Origin: Armatimonas sp043757465
GTDB taxonomy: Bacteria; Armatimonadota; Armatimonadia; Armatimonadales; Armatimonadaceae
Assembly: GCF_043757465.1 (NCBI RefSeq)
Contig: NZ_JAYVPL010000002.1
Coordinates: 25,411 to 89,410 of the forward strand
Length of the DNA stretch: 64,000 nucleotides
Direction: 5' to 3'
Below the pieces are notes generated by a model. That model did not search any database and was not told where the DNA came from. It saw only the letters and a program-made list of their open reading frames with translations. Made by a program: the position numbers and the translations under genes. Each line of letters starts with the position of its first letter. Position 1 is the stretch's first letter. Positions 57,100 through 64,000 of the stretch are shown piece after piece.

Positions 57100-57173
57100 G
57101 TTGTCTGACGGAAGCAGGAAAGCCCCTGTGTGAGCATGGGAAGCCCTCGCATTTATGCGTAGGGAGTTGTCAC
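57040..57173 (+). ncRNA. Predicted omega-RNA (reRNA) 3' scaffold at the tnpB right end
   Basis: The region from the tnpB 3' end through gacggaagcaggaaagcccc, then tgagcatgggaagc, to the hairpin at 57144-57164 has the layout of TnpB guide-RNA scaffolds, which overlap the gene's 3' end and stop at the element end. The guide would be the flanking sequence after about 57173. This is assigned from position and shape only. Confidence 0.5.
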
Positions 57174-57187
57174 AGATAATCGGGCTC

Positions 57188-57213
57188 TGATGGACACAAC
57201 GAACCGTCCATCA
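57188..57213 (+). other. 8-bp hairpin upstream of the lipoprotein gene
   Basis: tgatggac (57188-57195) pairs perfectly with gtccatca (57206-57213) over a 10-nt loop. It lies in the leader 24 nt before the ATG at 57237 and could be a weak terminator for the IS or a leader structure. Confidence 0.45.
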
Positions 57214-57236
57214 AGAAAATATCAAGAGGAATAACA

Positions 57237-58004
57237 ATGATGTGTCAGAGATTTATCTTCCCCCTTTTGGGGCTATTGGCCTTGAGTGGCTGTTCGGGAA
57301 GCAATGTCTTTCCTTTGGAGTTTGAGGGAACATCAAAAGTAGTGGGGGCAGGGCGGGCAGTCACCTATGTCAGCCTTGGAGCAGACAATAAACCCAGTGC
57401 CGTCGCTGTCCGTCTGACGGACGGCGCACTCAATGGCCTGGCGACGACGGCCCCGTTTGGAGTGGAGTATAAGCTGGATATCGCAGTGGCGGGTAAGGAC
57501 GCCGGGCTTCCCTTCGACCACGTGAATCTGGACTGGAATCCCCAGGGGCACGAACCCGCAGGAATCTACGATCTTCCCCACTTCGATATTCACTTCTACA
57601 CCATCAGCGATTCCGAACAAGGAGCGATTGCACCGGGCTCCGTTACGGCGGCAGCAGCACCCCCGGCCAACATGGTTCCGGCAGGCTACTTCCCCCCGCC
57701 AGGCGCGCTCGTGAGCTCACTGGTTCCTGGGATGGGAGTACACTACAGCTCACCGTCCACCTCGCCAGAGTTCATGGGAGCAAAATTTACCCGCACCCTG
57801 ATCTACGGCTTTGCCAACGCCAAACTTGCCTTTGTCGAACCCATGATCACGCGCGCTTTCCTTCAGAGCAAGACCAACGATTCCGGGGCGATCCCCGTTC
57901 CCGACAAGGTCGCAAAGCCGGGCTACTATCCATCACGCTGGAGCATCAAGCACGGCACCGATGGCTCGATTGACATCATCCTCGATCAGTTCGTCGTGCG
58001 CTAG
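57237..58004 (+). CDS. Lipoprotein, possibly DUF5602/TTHB210-like
   Basis: The 255-residue product has a lipoprotein signal (MMCQRFIFPLLGLLALSGCS, lipobox LSGC with Cys19). The mature part has AVRLTDGALNGLATTAPFGV, the His motif LPHFDIHFYTIS, MVPAGYFPPPGALVSSLVPG and GMGVHYSSPSTSPEF. The HFDxHFY motif recalls DUF5602/TTHB210-type periplasmic proteins, where His residues may bind metal. An AGAGGA sequence 6 nt before the ATG is a plausible Shine-Dalgarno. The gene is separated from pepP only by the IS, so it may have been displaced from its promoter. Confidence 0.75.
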   Translation: MMCQRFIFPLLGLLALSGCSGSNVFPLEFEGTSKVVGAGRAVTYVSLGADNKPSAVAVRLTDGALNGLATTAPFGVEYKLDIAVAGKDAGLPFDHVNLDWNPQGHEPAGIYDLPHFDIHFYTISDSEQGAIAPGSVTAAAAPPANMVPAGYFPPPGALVSSLVPGMGVHYSSPSTSPEFMGAKFTRTLIYGFANAKLAFVEPMITRAFLQSKTNDSGAIPVPDKVAKPGYYPSRWSIKHGTDGSIDIILDQFVVR

Positions 58005-58006
58005 CC

Positions 58007-58339
58007 TTAAAACTCCGAGTGCTCCGCTTCCCGCAGCCACCAAAGTTCGGTGCCTGCGGGAAGTGCTTCAGGGGCGAAAGGGTAAGAAATAGTCAGGTGC
58101 ACGGAGTCTGTCAGGCTCACCAGCGCCGTGCCGTCTTGTAGTCGCCGGGCGGGAATCCCAAAGGCCAGTAGCTCGGAGGTCAGGGTTGTTCCGCTGGGAA
58201 ACCGTAGCTCCAGAAGCTCGCCCGGCTTGAGCCGCTTCAGCTCAGGCCGGAAGTCCAGTTCCTCCATCGCCAGCCCGGGCCAAAGGTACAGCCCCAGCTC
58301 ATCTCGCTGGCACACTGCAATGGTCAGCACAAAGATCAT
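58007..58339 (-). CDS. Small hypothetical protein
   Basis: The 110-residue product starts MIFVLTIAVCQRDELGLYLW with a short hydrophobic start, and has a beta-rich body (LKPGELLELRFPSGTTLTSE, TALVSLTDSVHLTISYPFAP). TAAAAT ends 7 nt before the ATG, like other leaderless-type starts. No family is recognised. It is convergent with the lipoprotein gene (2 nt apart) and follows the Uma2 gene by 21 nt. Confidence 0.55.
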   Translation of the reverse strand: MIFVLTIAVCQRDELGLYLWPGLAMEELDFRPELKRLKPGELLELRFPSGTTLTSELLAFGIPARRLQDGTALVSLTDSVHLTISYPFAPEALPAGTELWWLREAEHSEF

Positions 58340-58360
58340 TGCCGCTATTTTAGCCCAAAC

Positions 58361-58864
58361 CTAGATCGTCGCTTCGCAACCACAGGCAAACAATAGCGTC
58401 ACCGGCGAGACATAGGTTTGCTCGGGCTGCTCCGGGCGAAAGTGCGTGACGGTACTAGTCACCATATCAAGTGTGACGACATCGAGAATCCCCTGGCTGA
58501 GATAGAACGGCACCCCCACTTTGAGGTCTTTGTCCTCGTAGCGTTTGCTGATAATCTCGATGATTGCCTCGGGGAGAAGTGTCACCGCACCGTCTTGCTC
58601 ATCTTCGTCAGGCTCGCGGCAGAAGATCGCAATATCCGGGCGCTTGATCGAGTCATCCGGAAACTTAATGTAGATATCCGAGATATGTTTGCAAGCACAG
58701 TCATAAATAGCATCAGTGCGCCGCCGGATGGTTTGTCGGATAATATCTATGCGATCCTGGTGCTTGTAGGAAGGAAACGCCTCCCAGGTGGTCAGCCCCC
58801 CGGCCATCTCCAATTTGACCCCTGACAGCTCCTCCACTTGTTGTGCCAGTTCAAAAAAGTCCAT
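58361..58864 (-). CDS. Uma2 family (DUF820) PD-(D/E)XK nuclease-like protein
   Basis: The 167-residue protein shows the family core: DIYIKFPDDSIKRPDIAIFC (catalytic Asp), LLPEAIIEIISKRYEDKDLK (Glu and Lys region) and GVPFYLSQGILDVVTLDM. Uma2 proteins have a restriction-endonuclease fold, are numerous in environmental bacteria such as cyanobacteria, and lack a clear role. A TAAAAT box lies 5 nt before the ATG. Confidence 0.82.
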   Translation of the reverse strand: MDFFELAQQVEELSGVKLEMAGGLTTWEAFPSYKHQDRIDIIRQTIRRRTDAIYDCACKHISDIYIKFPDDSIKRPDIAIFCREPDEDEQDGAVTLLPEAIIEIISKRYEDKDLKVGVPFYLSQGILDVVTLDMVTSTVTHFRPEQPEQTYVSPVTLLFACGCEATI

Positions 58865-58968
58865 ACCCTATTTTATCGCACTCGCCCACCAGAAGATGCA
58901 CAACAATGCCTCATGATCCACACCTAAGCAATGTGCCACTGAGTCTTCGGACGGGCTTCGTCGCCTGA

Positions 58969-58974
58969 TAGAAT
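58969..58974 (+). promoter_or_regulatory. -10 box TAGAAT for the HIT gene
   Basis: TAGAAT ends 7 nt before the ATG at 58982, predicting a leaderless or nearly leaderless mRNA. Confidence 0.45.
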
Positions 58975-58981
58975 AGAAGCG

Positions 58982-59326
58982 ATGGAAGACACGATTTTTG
59001 GCAAGATCGCACGCGGGGAGATCGCCGTGGAGCGCCTCTACGAAGACGAGTGGGTTGTGGCCTTTCCGGATCTGAGCCCCCAAGCGCCGGTGCATGTGCT
59101 GGTGATCCCTAAGAAGCCCGTGAAAAATATTTTAGACCTTGGCCCGGAAGACCGCGAGATGGCGGGAAGCCTCTTGCTGGCCTGTGCCGCCGTGGCGCGA
59201 AAACTCGGCATAGATGCCAGTGGCGTGCGGGTGGTCTTAAACGCGGGCACCGATGCGGGGCAAACGGTCTGGCATCTGCACGCGCATGTGCTCGGCGGCA
59301 GGCCGCTAAGCTGGCCTCCAGGCTAA
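58982..59326 (+). CDS. HIT-family (HINT) nucleotide hydrolase
   Basis: The 114-residue protein starts MEDTIFGKIARGEIAVERLY and has the histidine triad H98-H100-H102 in QTVWHLHAHVLGG. HINT proteins hydrolyse AMP-lysine-type phosphoramidates; their cellular role is general housekeeping. Length and motif are normal. It is followed after 42 nt by a small Tat-signal-like gene with its own promoter. Confidence 0.93.
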   Translation: MEDTIFGKIARGEIAVERLYEDEWVVAFPDLSPQAPVHVLVIPKKPVKNILDLGPEDREMAGSLLLACAAVARKLGIDASGVRVVLNAGTDAGQTVWHLHAHVLGGRPLSWPPG

Positions 59327-59356
59327 CATCCTGCTCGCTTAGCCAGGAGAAAGTAA

Positions 59357-59362
59357 TAAAAT
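59357..59362 (+). promoter_or_regulatory. -10-like box TAAAAT for the gene at 59369
   Basis: TAAAAT ends 6 nt (tagctc) before the ATG at 59369. Confidence 0.45.
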
Positions 59363-59368
59363 TAGCTC

Positions 59369-59632
59369 ATGAGCGAAGAAACAGAAAAAAACAAAGAACC
59401 TCTCTCACGGCGGGATTTCCTGCGCCGGGCGGGAAAAGAAGCGGTTGATACGGGCACCAAGCTCGTGCCGGGCGGGAATTTAGCACGGCAGGCGCTGGGA
59501 ATGCAGACCACATCCGCCCTTCCCTGGTGGAACGTACTGGCAAAATGGCGTCAAAAAAGAACCGCCGAAGAACCTAAAACCGCCGAAGAACCTAAAACGA
59601 AGGAACAAGACACTGGAACCAACAACGGATAA
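59369..59632 (+). CDS. Small protein with Tat-like SRRDFLRRAG motif
   Basis: The 87-residue product has LSRRDFLRRAGKEAVDTGTK at residues 12-31, resembling the start of a twin-arginine signal, but the following segment is not very hydrophobic (LVPGGNLARQALG), so export is uncertain. The C-terminal tail is Lys/Glu-rich with a duplicated TAEEPK. No family is recognised. Its 3' end overlaps the start of the phosphatase gene by 20 nt. Confidence 0.6.
   Translation: MSEETEKNKEPLSRRDFLRRAGKEAVDTGTKLVPGGNLARQALGMQTTSALPWWNVLAKWRQKRTAEEPKTAEEPKTKEQDTGTNNG
59561..59596 (+). repeat. 18-bp perfect tandem duplication in coding sequence
   Basis: accgccgaagaacctaaa occurs at 59561-59578 and 59579-59596 and encodes the repeated TAEEPK in the C-terminal tail. 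Confidence 0.9.
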
Positions 59633-60386
59633 CTTACTGCGGGTCGCCAAAGAGGCGGCCTATCTGTGTGGGAAGCGCACGCTCGCCTACTTCAACACGG
59701 GCGTTCTTGCGGAGATGAAGGGCGACAATACCCCAGTCACTATTGCGGACAAAGAGGGCGAGCGCGTTCTGCGCGAGTGCATTCTCTCCCACTTCCCGGA
59801 TCATGCGATTCTGGGAGAAGAAGAAGGCGCTTCGGAGGGAACGGCTCCGTTTCGCTGGGTCTGCGACCCTATTGATGGCACCAAAGCCTTCGTGGCGGGC
59901 GTCCCGCTCTATGGCACGCTGATCGGGGTGGAGCGCGAAGGGGAGATTGTCGCGGGGGTGATCTATCTCCCGGCACTCGACGAAATGGTAGCGGCGGGCA
60001 AGGGGCTAGGCTGCACCATCAATGGCCGTACCTGTCGGGTCGCCGATAAGCCGCTGGAGCAGGCCGTGGTTGTCTGTTCGTCTATTGTGCGCTCCCAGAA
60101 GCGCTCCGAGGCGTTTGCCCAGCTCACGGAGAAGACTTATCTTCAGCGCACCTGGGGCGATGCGTTTGGCTACGCACGTGTGGCAATGGGTCAGCTCGAT
60201 ATCATGCTCGACCCCGTCAAGAGCCCTTGGGATGTGGGCCCGATGCCCGTGATCTTTGCCGAAGCGGGTGGCCGCTGCTCTACCTGGAAGGGCGAGAGTG
60301 ATATCTACGGGCGAGACTTCTTCGCCACCAGCGCGAGGCTCTACCCCCAGGTGCTAGACATTCTCTCCAGCGCACCTGACTTCTAA
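59613..60386 (+). CDS. Inositol-monophosphatase-family protein, histidinol-phosphatase-like
   Basis: The first ATG (59715) would remove the first helix and the start of the family domain. Upstream in-frame codons read EPTTDNLLRVAKEAAYLCGK then RTLAYFNTGVLAEMKGDN, which is the normal N-terminus, so a non-ATG start is needed. CTG at 59613 lies 8 nt after AAGGA and gives 257 residues. Metal motifs are TIADKEGE, LGEEEG, CDPIDGTKAFVAGVPLYGTL and SPWDVGPMPVIFAEAGG. The RTWGDAFGYARVAMGQLDIM block is like HisN-type histidinol phosphatases. Inositol phosphatase or CysQ-like activity is the alternative. Confidence 0.8.
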   Translation: MEPTTDNLLRVAKEAAYLCGKRTLAYFNTGVLAEMKGDNTPVTIADKEGERVLRECILSHFPDHAILGEEEGASEGTAPFRWVCDPIDGTKAFVAGVPLYGTLIGVEREGEIVAGVIYLPALDEMVAAGKGLGCTINGRTCRVADKPLEQAVVVCSSIVRSQKRSEAFAQLTEKTYLQRTWGDAFGYARVAMGQLDIMLDPVKSPWDVGPMPVIFAEAGGRCSTWKGESDIYGRDFFATSARLYPQVLDILSSAPDF

Positions 60387-60411
60387 GTCTCAGGATTTCA
60401 AGACTTCTTGA

Positions 60412-63400
60412 TCAGCGTTTCCAGATTGTCGTGTCCAGATTGAGAATCGCCTGTGCCACTGCGGTGGCGCAGGCGACCTCAATGGGATTGAGTGCGGGGT
60501 CGGTTTTCTTCTCCCCCACTGTCAGGAGCTTTGCTGCACTAGCAGGATCGGCGGTGAAGAGCTGGCGCTCAGTGGCGTAGAGCTGCTCCAAAAGACGCGC
60601 CTCGGTGGGTGTGGGAAAACGTGTGGCGAGGGTTCGGAAAGCGAAGACAACGCGCTGTGTATCCGTCGTGCCCCCATCGCGGACGATCTTCTCGCCCAGC
60701 ACGCGGGCGGCCTCAACAAACTGAGGGTCGTTGAGGAGAACCAGTGCTTGAAGCGGCGTACTCGTGTTCTGCCGCCTTGCTGTACACACCTCGCGCCCAC
60801 TGGCATCGAAGGCCATCATGTTGGGCAGGGGTGCCGTGCGTTTCCAGACCGTGTAGAGGCTACGCCGGTAAAGATCGCCCCCGACACTCTGCCGGTACGC
60901 CGGGCTCATGCTGTTGGCCTCGCGCCACAGATCCCCAGGCTGGTACGGGCTCACGGGCGGACCGCCGAGCTTTGTGTCAAGCAGCCCACTTGCCGCCAGT
61001 GCCACATCGCGAATGGTCTCCGCCGACAAGCGATAGCTGGAGCCACGAGCAAGCAAAATATTTAGTGGGTCGCGCTTCTGCAAGTCAGGCCGCTGAGCGC
61101 TGCTCTGCCGGTAGGTCTGGCTGAGCACGAGCTGCCTGACAAAGCGTTTGACATTCCAGTCGCGCTGGAAGTCTCTCGCAAGAAAGTCTAGTAGCTCAGG
61201 GTGGCTCGGCAAGCGTCCCTGAATCCCAAAGTCCTCGCTACTCTCCACAAGGCCGCGCCCGAAGAACTGCTGCCAGAGGCGATTGACCGCCACCCGGGCA
61301 GTGAGGGGGTGGTCCGGGCGGGTCAGCCACTTTGCCAGCGCAAGCCTCCCCCCTGGCTCGTTTCTTGCCGTCTCCCCTCCGGCTCCGCGAAGGGGGGCGC
61401 TGAGCGGGGGAAGAAAGGCGGGAGTGATACGCCCGACGCGGTTTTTATCGGTCTTGGGCGCGTCGTAGGCACCACGTGCAAGAACATAGCTGGGGCGCGG
61501 GGTGGGTAGTTCCTCCATCACCATCACTTCCTGAATGGGATCCTCAGTGCGCCAGACTTTCTCGCGTGCGGTGGTAAGTTTAGTCTGGGCGGTGCGGGTC
61601 TCGGGGTCAAGGGCGGAGAAGTAGTACTCGCGCAGTCCTTCAGGGGACTCTGAGGCCGTGATCTCAAGCAGCGTGAGGGCGCGGCCATAAACCGAAAGCT
61701 CGTCAATCAGGCCACCTTTGAAGCCTCTATCGCGGAAGCGCTGGCCGAACGCGAGGGCGTGCGTCCCCGTGCCTTTCCAAAGATGATCCCGCAAAATGGT
61801 AGTGCGGGCGAGTCCACCGTTCACGTAGAGCCGCATGCCCGCCGCCGTGCTAGAACCATCGTAGGTCAGCGTCACGTGCACCCACTCGTTGGCAGGCACT
61901 GTGCTGGTAGCCCGGATTGCGAGGGCATTGCCGGGCCAGTGGCGCATCATCCGCGCTTGCAAGATCCCGTTCTCGATCATCAGGTCGTAGCCGTAGGGCC
62001 CCGCATCGGTGCCCGCGCTGGACGTATAAACAACAACCGGGTCTTTGAGTAGCCGTGCATCGCGCATCCAGAACATAATTGTAAACGGGGTGTGGCGGGT
62101 GAAGCGTGCCTTATCCCCAAAGTTGATATTGTTCTCGCCATCGAGCTGCGCCGCCAGCCCGATTTTCCCTGGCACCAGCGGGACACTATCCACATGCGGC
62201 ACACCGTCGAGATTCTCAAAGCCAAAGTGCGCCACCAGATCAGGGATTTCTTTCTGGACAGTCTCAATAAAAGGCCGAACCTTCTGGAAAGCCTCGTACT
62301 TTTTGAGCCACGCCTGAAACGCACTCTCCCGCGTGGTCTTGGTCTCCGCCAGCGCTTTCTCGGCCTCGGCCACTCCCAGCTTTGCCTGCTCTAGTGCCTT
62401 CTCTTGCTCCGGAGTGGGCAGAAGCACCGAGGGCGTCGGGGTGATACTGCCGGAGTCGTAGAGGCCATGCTCATCTATGGAGTTCAAGAAAGCGGAGAGT
62501 GCATAGAAGTCACTCTGCTTGATGGGGTCGTACTTGTGGTCGTGGCAGCGTGCGCACTCTAAAGTTAGACCCAGAAACGCCGTTCCAAATGTCCGTACCC
62601 GGTCGGCGACGTACTCCAGCCGCCACTCCTCGGGAACCGAGCCGCCTTCGTTGGTCATCCGGTGCAGGCGATTGAACGCCGTCGCCAGACGCGTCTCGCG
62701 GGTAGCGTGGGGCAGCAAGTCCCCCGCGACGAGCTGGGTCACAAACTGATCATAGGGCAGGTTCTTGTTGAACGCTCCCACCAGCCAGTCCCGCCACGGC
62801 CAGACCGTCGAGAGCTGGTCGGACTGGTAGCCGTAGCTGTCGCCGTAGCGCGCCACATCCAGCCAGGGCAGTGCCATCTGCTCCCCAAAACCGGGGGAAG
62901 CGAGCAGGCGATCTACCACTTTCTCATACGCCGTAAGCGCTCGGTCTGCAAAGAACGCATCGGCCTGGGCGATACTGGGCGGAAGCCCCGTGAGATCCAA
63001 ACTCACCCGCCGCAACCACTCCGCCCGGTTGGCCTCGGGCGACGGCTTGAGGTTCGCTTTGGCGAGGCGTGCGAGAATATAGCCATCTATCGTCGGCGGC
63101 GGGAACGAAGGGGGAGATTGAGGGGCGACGAACGCCCAGTGCTTCTCGTAGACCGCACCCTCAGAGAGCCACTGCTTGACGGTCGCAATCTGCGCGGAGG
63201 TGAGGGATTTCTTGCTGTGCACCGGCGGCATATGGAGCGGTGAGCTGGCCTTAGCGGTGATACGCGCCCGCAGTGCGTTTTTTGTCGCCGTGTTGGGCTG
63301 GTCGAGCCGCAGGCCCGCCTGCCGCGAGCCCGGATCGGGTCCGTGACACAGAAAGCAGTTCTCGGCGAGAATCGGGCGAATCTCTCGGGTAAAGCTAATT

Positions 63401-63483
63401 TTCGCCTTTGGCGGCGCCGCCACGGCAAGCAGAGAAAGTGCCAGCGGCAGCGATGCCGCGAAAAAGAGACAGACTCGGTTCAC
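60412..63483 (-). CDS. PSCyt1 / DUF1549 / LamG / DUF1553 secreted protein
   Basis: The 1023-residue protein starts with GTG at 63483 (TAGAAT ends 6 nt upstream). Order: signal peptide (MNRVCLFFAASLPLALSLLA), PSCyt1 cytochrome module with a CxxCH site in ILAENCFLCHGPDPGSRQAG (about 30-110), DUF1549 (RVSLDLTGLPPSIAQADAFF, ALPWLDVARYGDSYGYQSDQ, ECARCHDHKYDPIKQSDFYA), a concanavalin-like LamG domain (about 435-615), and DUF1553 (LALAKWLTRPDHPLTARVAV, NRLWQQFFGRGLVESSEDFG). This is the full planctomycete architecture. The DUF1553 start contains an in-frame GC-rich repeat (LPPLSAPLRGAGGETARNEP). Redox or polysaccharide roles are speculative. Confidence 0.9.
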   Translation of the reverse strand: MNRVCLFFAASLPLALSLLAVAAPPKAKISFTREIRPILAENCFLCHGPDPGSRQAGLRLDQPNTATKNALRARITAKASSPLHMPPVHSKKSLTSAQIATVKQWLSEGAVYEKHWAFVAPQSPPSFPPPTIDGYILARLAKANLKPSPEANRAEWLRRVSLDLTGLPPSIAQADAFFADRALTAYEKVVDRLLASPGFGEQMALPWLDVARYGDSYGYQSDQLSTVWPWRDWLVGAFNKNLPYDQFVTQLVAGDLLPHATRETRLATAFNRLHRMTNEGGSVPEEWRLEYVADRVRTFGTAFLGLTLECARCHDHKYDPIKQSDFYALSAFLNSIDEHGLYDSGSITPTPSVLLPTPEQEKALEQAKLGVAEAEKALAETKTTRESAFQAWLKKYEAFQKVRPFIETVQKEIPDLVAHFGFENLDGVPHVDSVPLVPGKIGLAAQLDGENNINFGDKARFTRHTPFTIMFWMRDARLLKDPVVVYTSSAGTDAGPYGYDLMIENGILQARMMRHWPGNALAIRATSTVPANEWVHVTLTYDGSSTAAGMRLYVNGGLARTTILRDHLWKGTGTHALAFGQRFRDRGFKGGLIDELSVYGRALTLLEITASESPEGLREYYFSALDPETRTAQTKLTTAREKVWRTEDPIQEVMVMEELPTPRPSYVLARGAYDAPKTDKNRVGRITPAFLPPLSAPLRGAGGETARNEPGGRLALAKWLTRPDHPLTARVAVNRLWQQFFGRGLVESSEDFGIQGRLPSHPELLDFLARDFQRDWNVKRFVRQLVLSQTYRQSSAQRPDLQKRDPLNILLARGSSYRLSAETIRDVALAASGLLDTKLGGPPVSPYQPGDLWREANSMSPAYRQSVGGDLYRRSLYTVWKRTAPLPNMMAFDASGREVCTARRQNTSTPLQALVLLNDPQFVEAARVLGEKIVRDGGTTDTQRVVFAFRTLATRFPTPTEARLLEQLYATERQLFTADPASAAKLLTVGEKKTDPALNPIEVACATAVAQAILNLDTTIWKR
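61363..61425. repeat. GC-rich imperfect palindrome inside the DUF1553-coding region
   Basis: The stretch around ctcccctccggctccgcgaa followed by ggggggcgctgagcggggga has C-rich and G-rich arms. It encodes a Pro/Gly-rich insertion not expected in the domain, as with the element in putA. Confidence 0.45.
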
Positions 63484-63489
63484 GGCTAG

Positions 63490-63495
63490 ATTCTA
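63490..63495 (-). promoter_or_regulatory. -10 box TAGAAT for the PSCyt1/DUF1553 gene
   Basis: On the - strand ggTAGAAT is followed by 6 nt (ctagcc) and a GTG start. It overlaps the end of the upstream gene. Confidence 0.5.
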
Positions 63496-63846
63496 CCCGA
63501 GAAGCTCCAGAAGTGGGGGATTCTCCGCGAGAGCACGGCGGGCGTACTTACGGAGCTTGCCCACCTCACGCCCCAGCTCCGCGAGCGCGTCGCGCTGCTG
63601 AGGCGTGGGCTCTTTCGCTACTCCCTGATCCTCTTGCTTCTCACTCGCGAGAAAGAGAGTGCGCGTGCGGGCAAGAAGCGCCGTGAGTGCGCTCAGATCC
63701 GCGGGCGAGTAGTCGCAGGTTGCCTTCAGCGCCTTCTGAATCTCGGGGATCTTGCGCACCCCTTCCACGAGGCGCTCGGTGCGCAGAAAAAGGTCGTTGA
63801 TACTCTGTAGGGTATACCCACGGTCTCGCTTTGGTGATGCTGTCAT
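63493..63846 (-). CDS. Helical hypothetical protein
   Basis: The 117-residue product MTASPKRDRGYTLQSINDLF then LRTERLVEGVRKIPEIQKAL is almost entirely helical and charged, with a C-terminal REVGKLRKYARRALAENPPL. A TAAAGT box lies 5 nt before the ATG. No family is recognised. It ends 9 nt before the start of the PSCyt1/DUF1553 gene on the same strand. Confidence 0.6.
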   Translation of the reverse strand: MTASPKRDRGYTLQSINDLFLRTERLVEGVRKIPEIQKALKATCDYSPADLSALTALLARTRTLFLASEKQEDQGVAKEPTPQQRDALAELGREVGKLRKYARRALAENPPLLELLG

Positions 63847-64000
63847 CTTAAACTTTAGTCCCTTTCGGATAGCATGACTGTTGTATCATTTCTGAGCGAA
63901 GCCTCACTACCCGACACTTTTCGCAAGTCCTTTCCTGTGAGCAAAACGGACTCTCCGAGGAGGGGGAAATCGCGTTCGTAGAGGCAAATCTCTGTCGAGG

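Larger units (their letters stand above)
55661..57173 (+). mobile_element. TnpB-only insertion sequence (IS200/IS605 superfamily, IS1341-like)
   Basis: A single tnpB gene is flanked by hairpins: CCCCTGCC/GGCATGGGG on the left and ccctcgcat/atgcgtaggg on the right (57144-57164), ending near gttgtcac. There are no terminal inverted repeats or target duplication, as expected for the superfamily. No tnpA is present, so movement would need one in trans. The element is visibly AT-richer than its surroundings. The exact ends are inferred from hairpin position. Confidence 0.65.

Noticed and set aside
63874..63981. Start of a 35-codon + strand ORF at the right edge
   Set aside because: Short, no Shine-Dalgarno or -10 box at the usual spacing, and stops inside the window; the last about 140 bases hold no supported gene.
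1..64000. Genome-wide reassignment of TGA as Trp
   Set aside because: Many intact genes here end in TGA (for example rlmN and the NYN/PIN gene) and use TGG for conserved Trp residues.
1..64000. tRNA, rRNA or CRISPR arrays
   Set aside because: No cloverleaf-like sequence with a T-loop motif, no rRNA-like stretch and no regularly spaced repeats were found on reading both strands; a covariance search was not possible.

Overview
This window looks like a chromosomal segment from a member of the Armatimonadota, probably close to Armatimonas. It is GC-rich. It carries at least four prepilin-like proteins with the N-terminal signature RAFTLIELLVVIAIIAILAA followed by ILFPVFAQAR and a YAQDYDE/YVQDYDE motif, a PEP-CTERM protein, and several planctomycete-style DUF1501 and DUF1549/DUF1553 proteins. 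That combination is typical of the phylum. Assignment rests on protein character only; no rRNA or tRNA gene was found.

Layout. 1-2.2 kb: a prepilin-like protein cut by the window edge, a small membrane protein and a convergent MFS transporter. 2.2-4.1 kb: riboflavin synthesis (ribE, ribBA) divergent from the MFS gene. 4.1-8.5 kb: PEP-CTERM protein, a one-span membrane protein, then rlmN coupled to a coiled-coil NYN/PIN nuclease-like protein. 8.6-11.5 kb: a Tat-exported DUF1501 protein with a secreted multi-domain partner. 11.5-14.5 kb: three tandem paralogous membrane proteins with an AlkZ-like gene inserted. 14.5-18.6 kb: a zeta-toxin-like/antitoxin-like pair and a bifunctional proline-to-glutamate enzyme. 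18.6-22.2 kb: remnants (TMEM175 pseudogene, truncated protease start, a broken small ORF) around mutS2. 22.3-30.8 kb: DUF899, pectinesterase, a sugar nucleotidyltransferase/phosphomannomutase fusion, ychF, a retropepsin-PDZ protein and a PhyH-type dioxygenase. 30.8-34.5 kb: a dead aminoglycoside phosphotransferase and a divergent DUF1501/DUF1553 pair. 34.5-37.4 kb: rpsU-pgpH-ybeY. 37.5-42.3 kb: three prepilin-like genes, an amidohydrolase and a CPBP-type membrane protease homologue. 42.3-45.2 kb: selD followed by two tandem paralogues of unknown function. 45.2-55.5 kb: a sugar-ABC permease with a very large insertion, a VPS10/BNR protein, an esterase-propeller fusion, a xylan-type CBM/GH30 pair and an M24 peptidase. 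55.6-57.2 kb: a TnpB-only insertion sequence. 57.2-64 kb: lipoprotein, Uma2, HIT, a HisN-like phosphatase and a large PSCyt1/DUF1549/LamG/DUF1553 protein.

Three points stand out. First, selD begins 61 codons upstream of its first plain open frame and carries an in-frame TGA exactly at the catalytic Cys position, so it is very probably a selenoprotein and the organism very probably inserts selenocysteine. Second, at sixteen starts a TANNNT-type -10 box ends exactly 6 nt before the start codon, which predicts leaderless mRNAs as a major expression mode; some divergent genes share head-to-head or palindromic promoters. Third, GC-rich palindromic elements occur between genes and also inside reading frames (putA, pgpH/ybeY, a DUF1553 gene). 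Genes with clear Shine-Dalgarno leaders, such as rpsU, form a contrasting minority.
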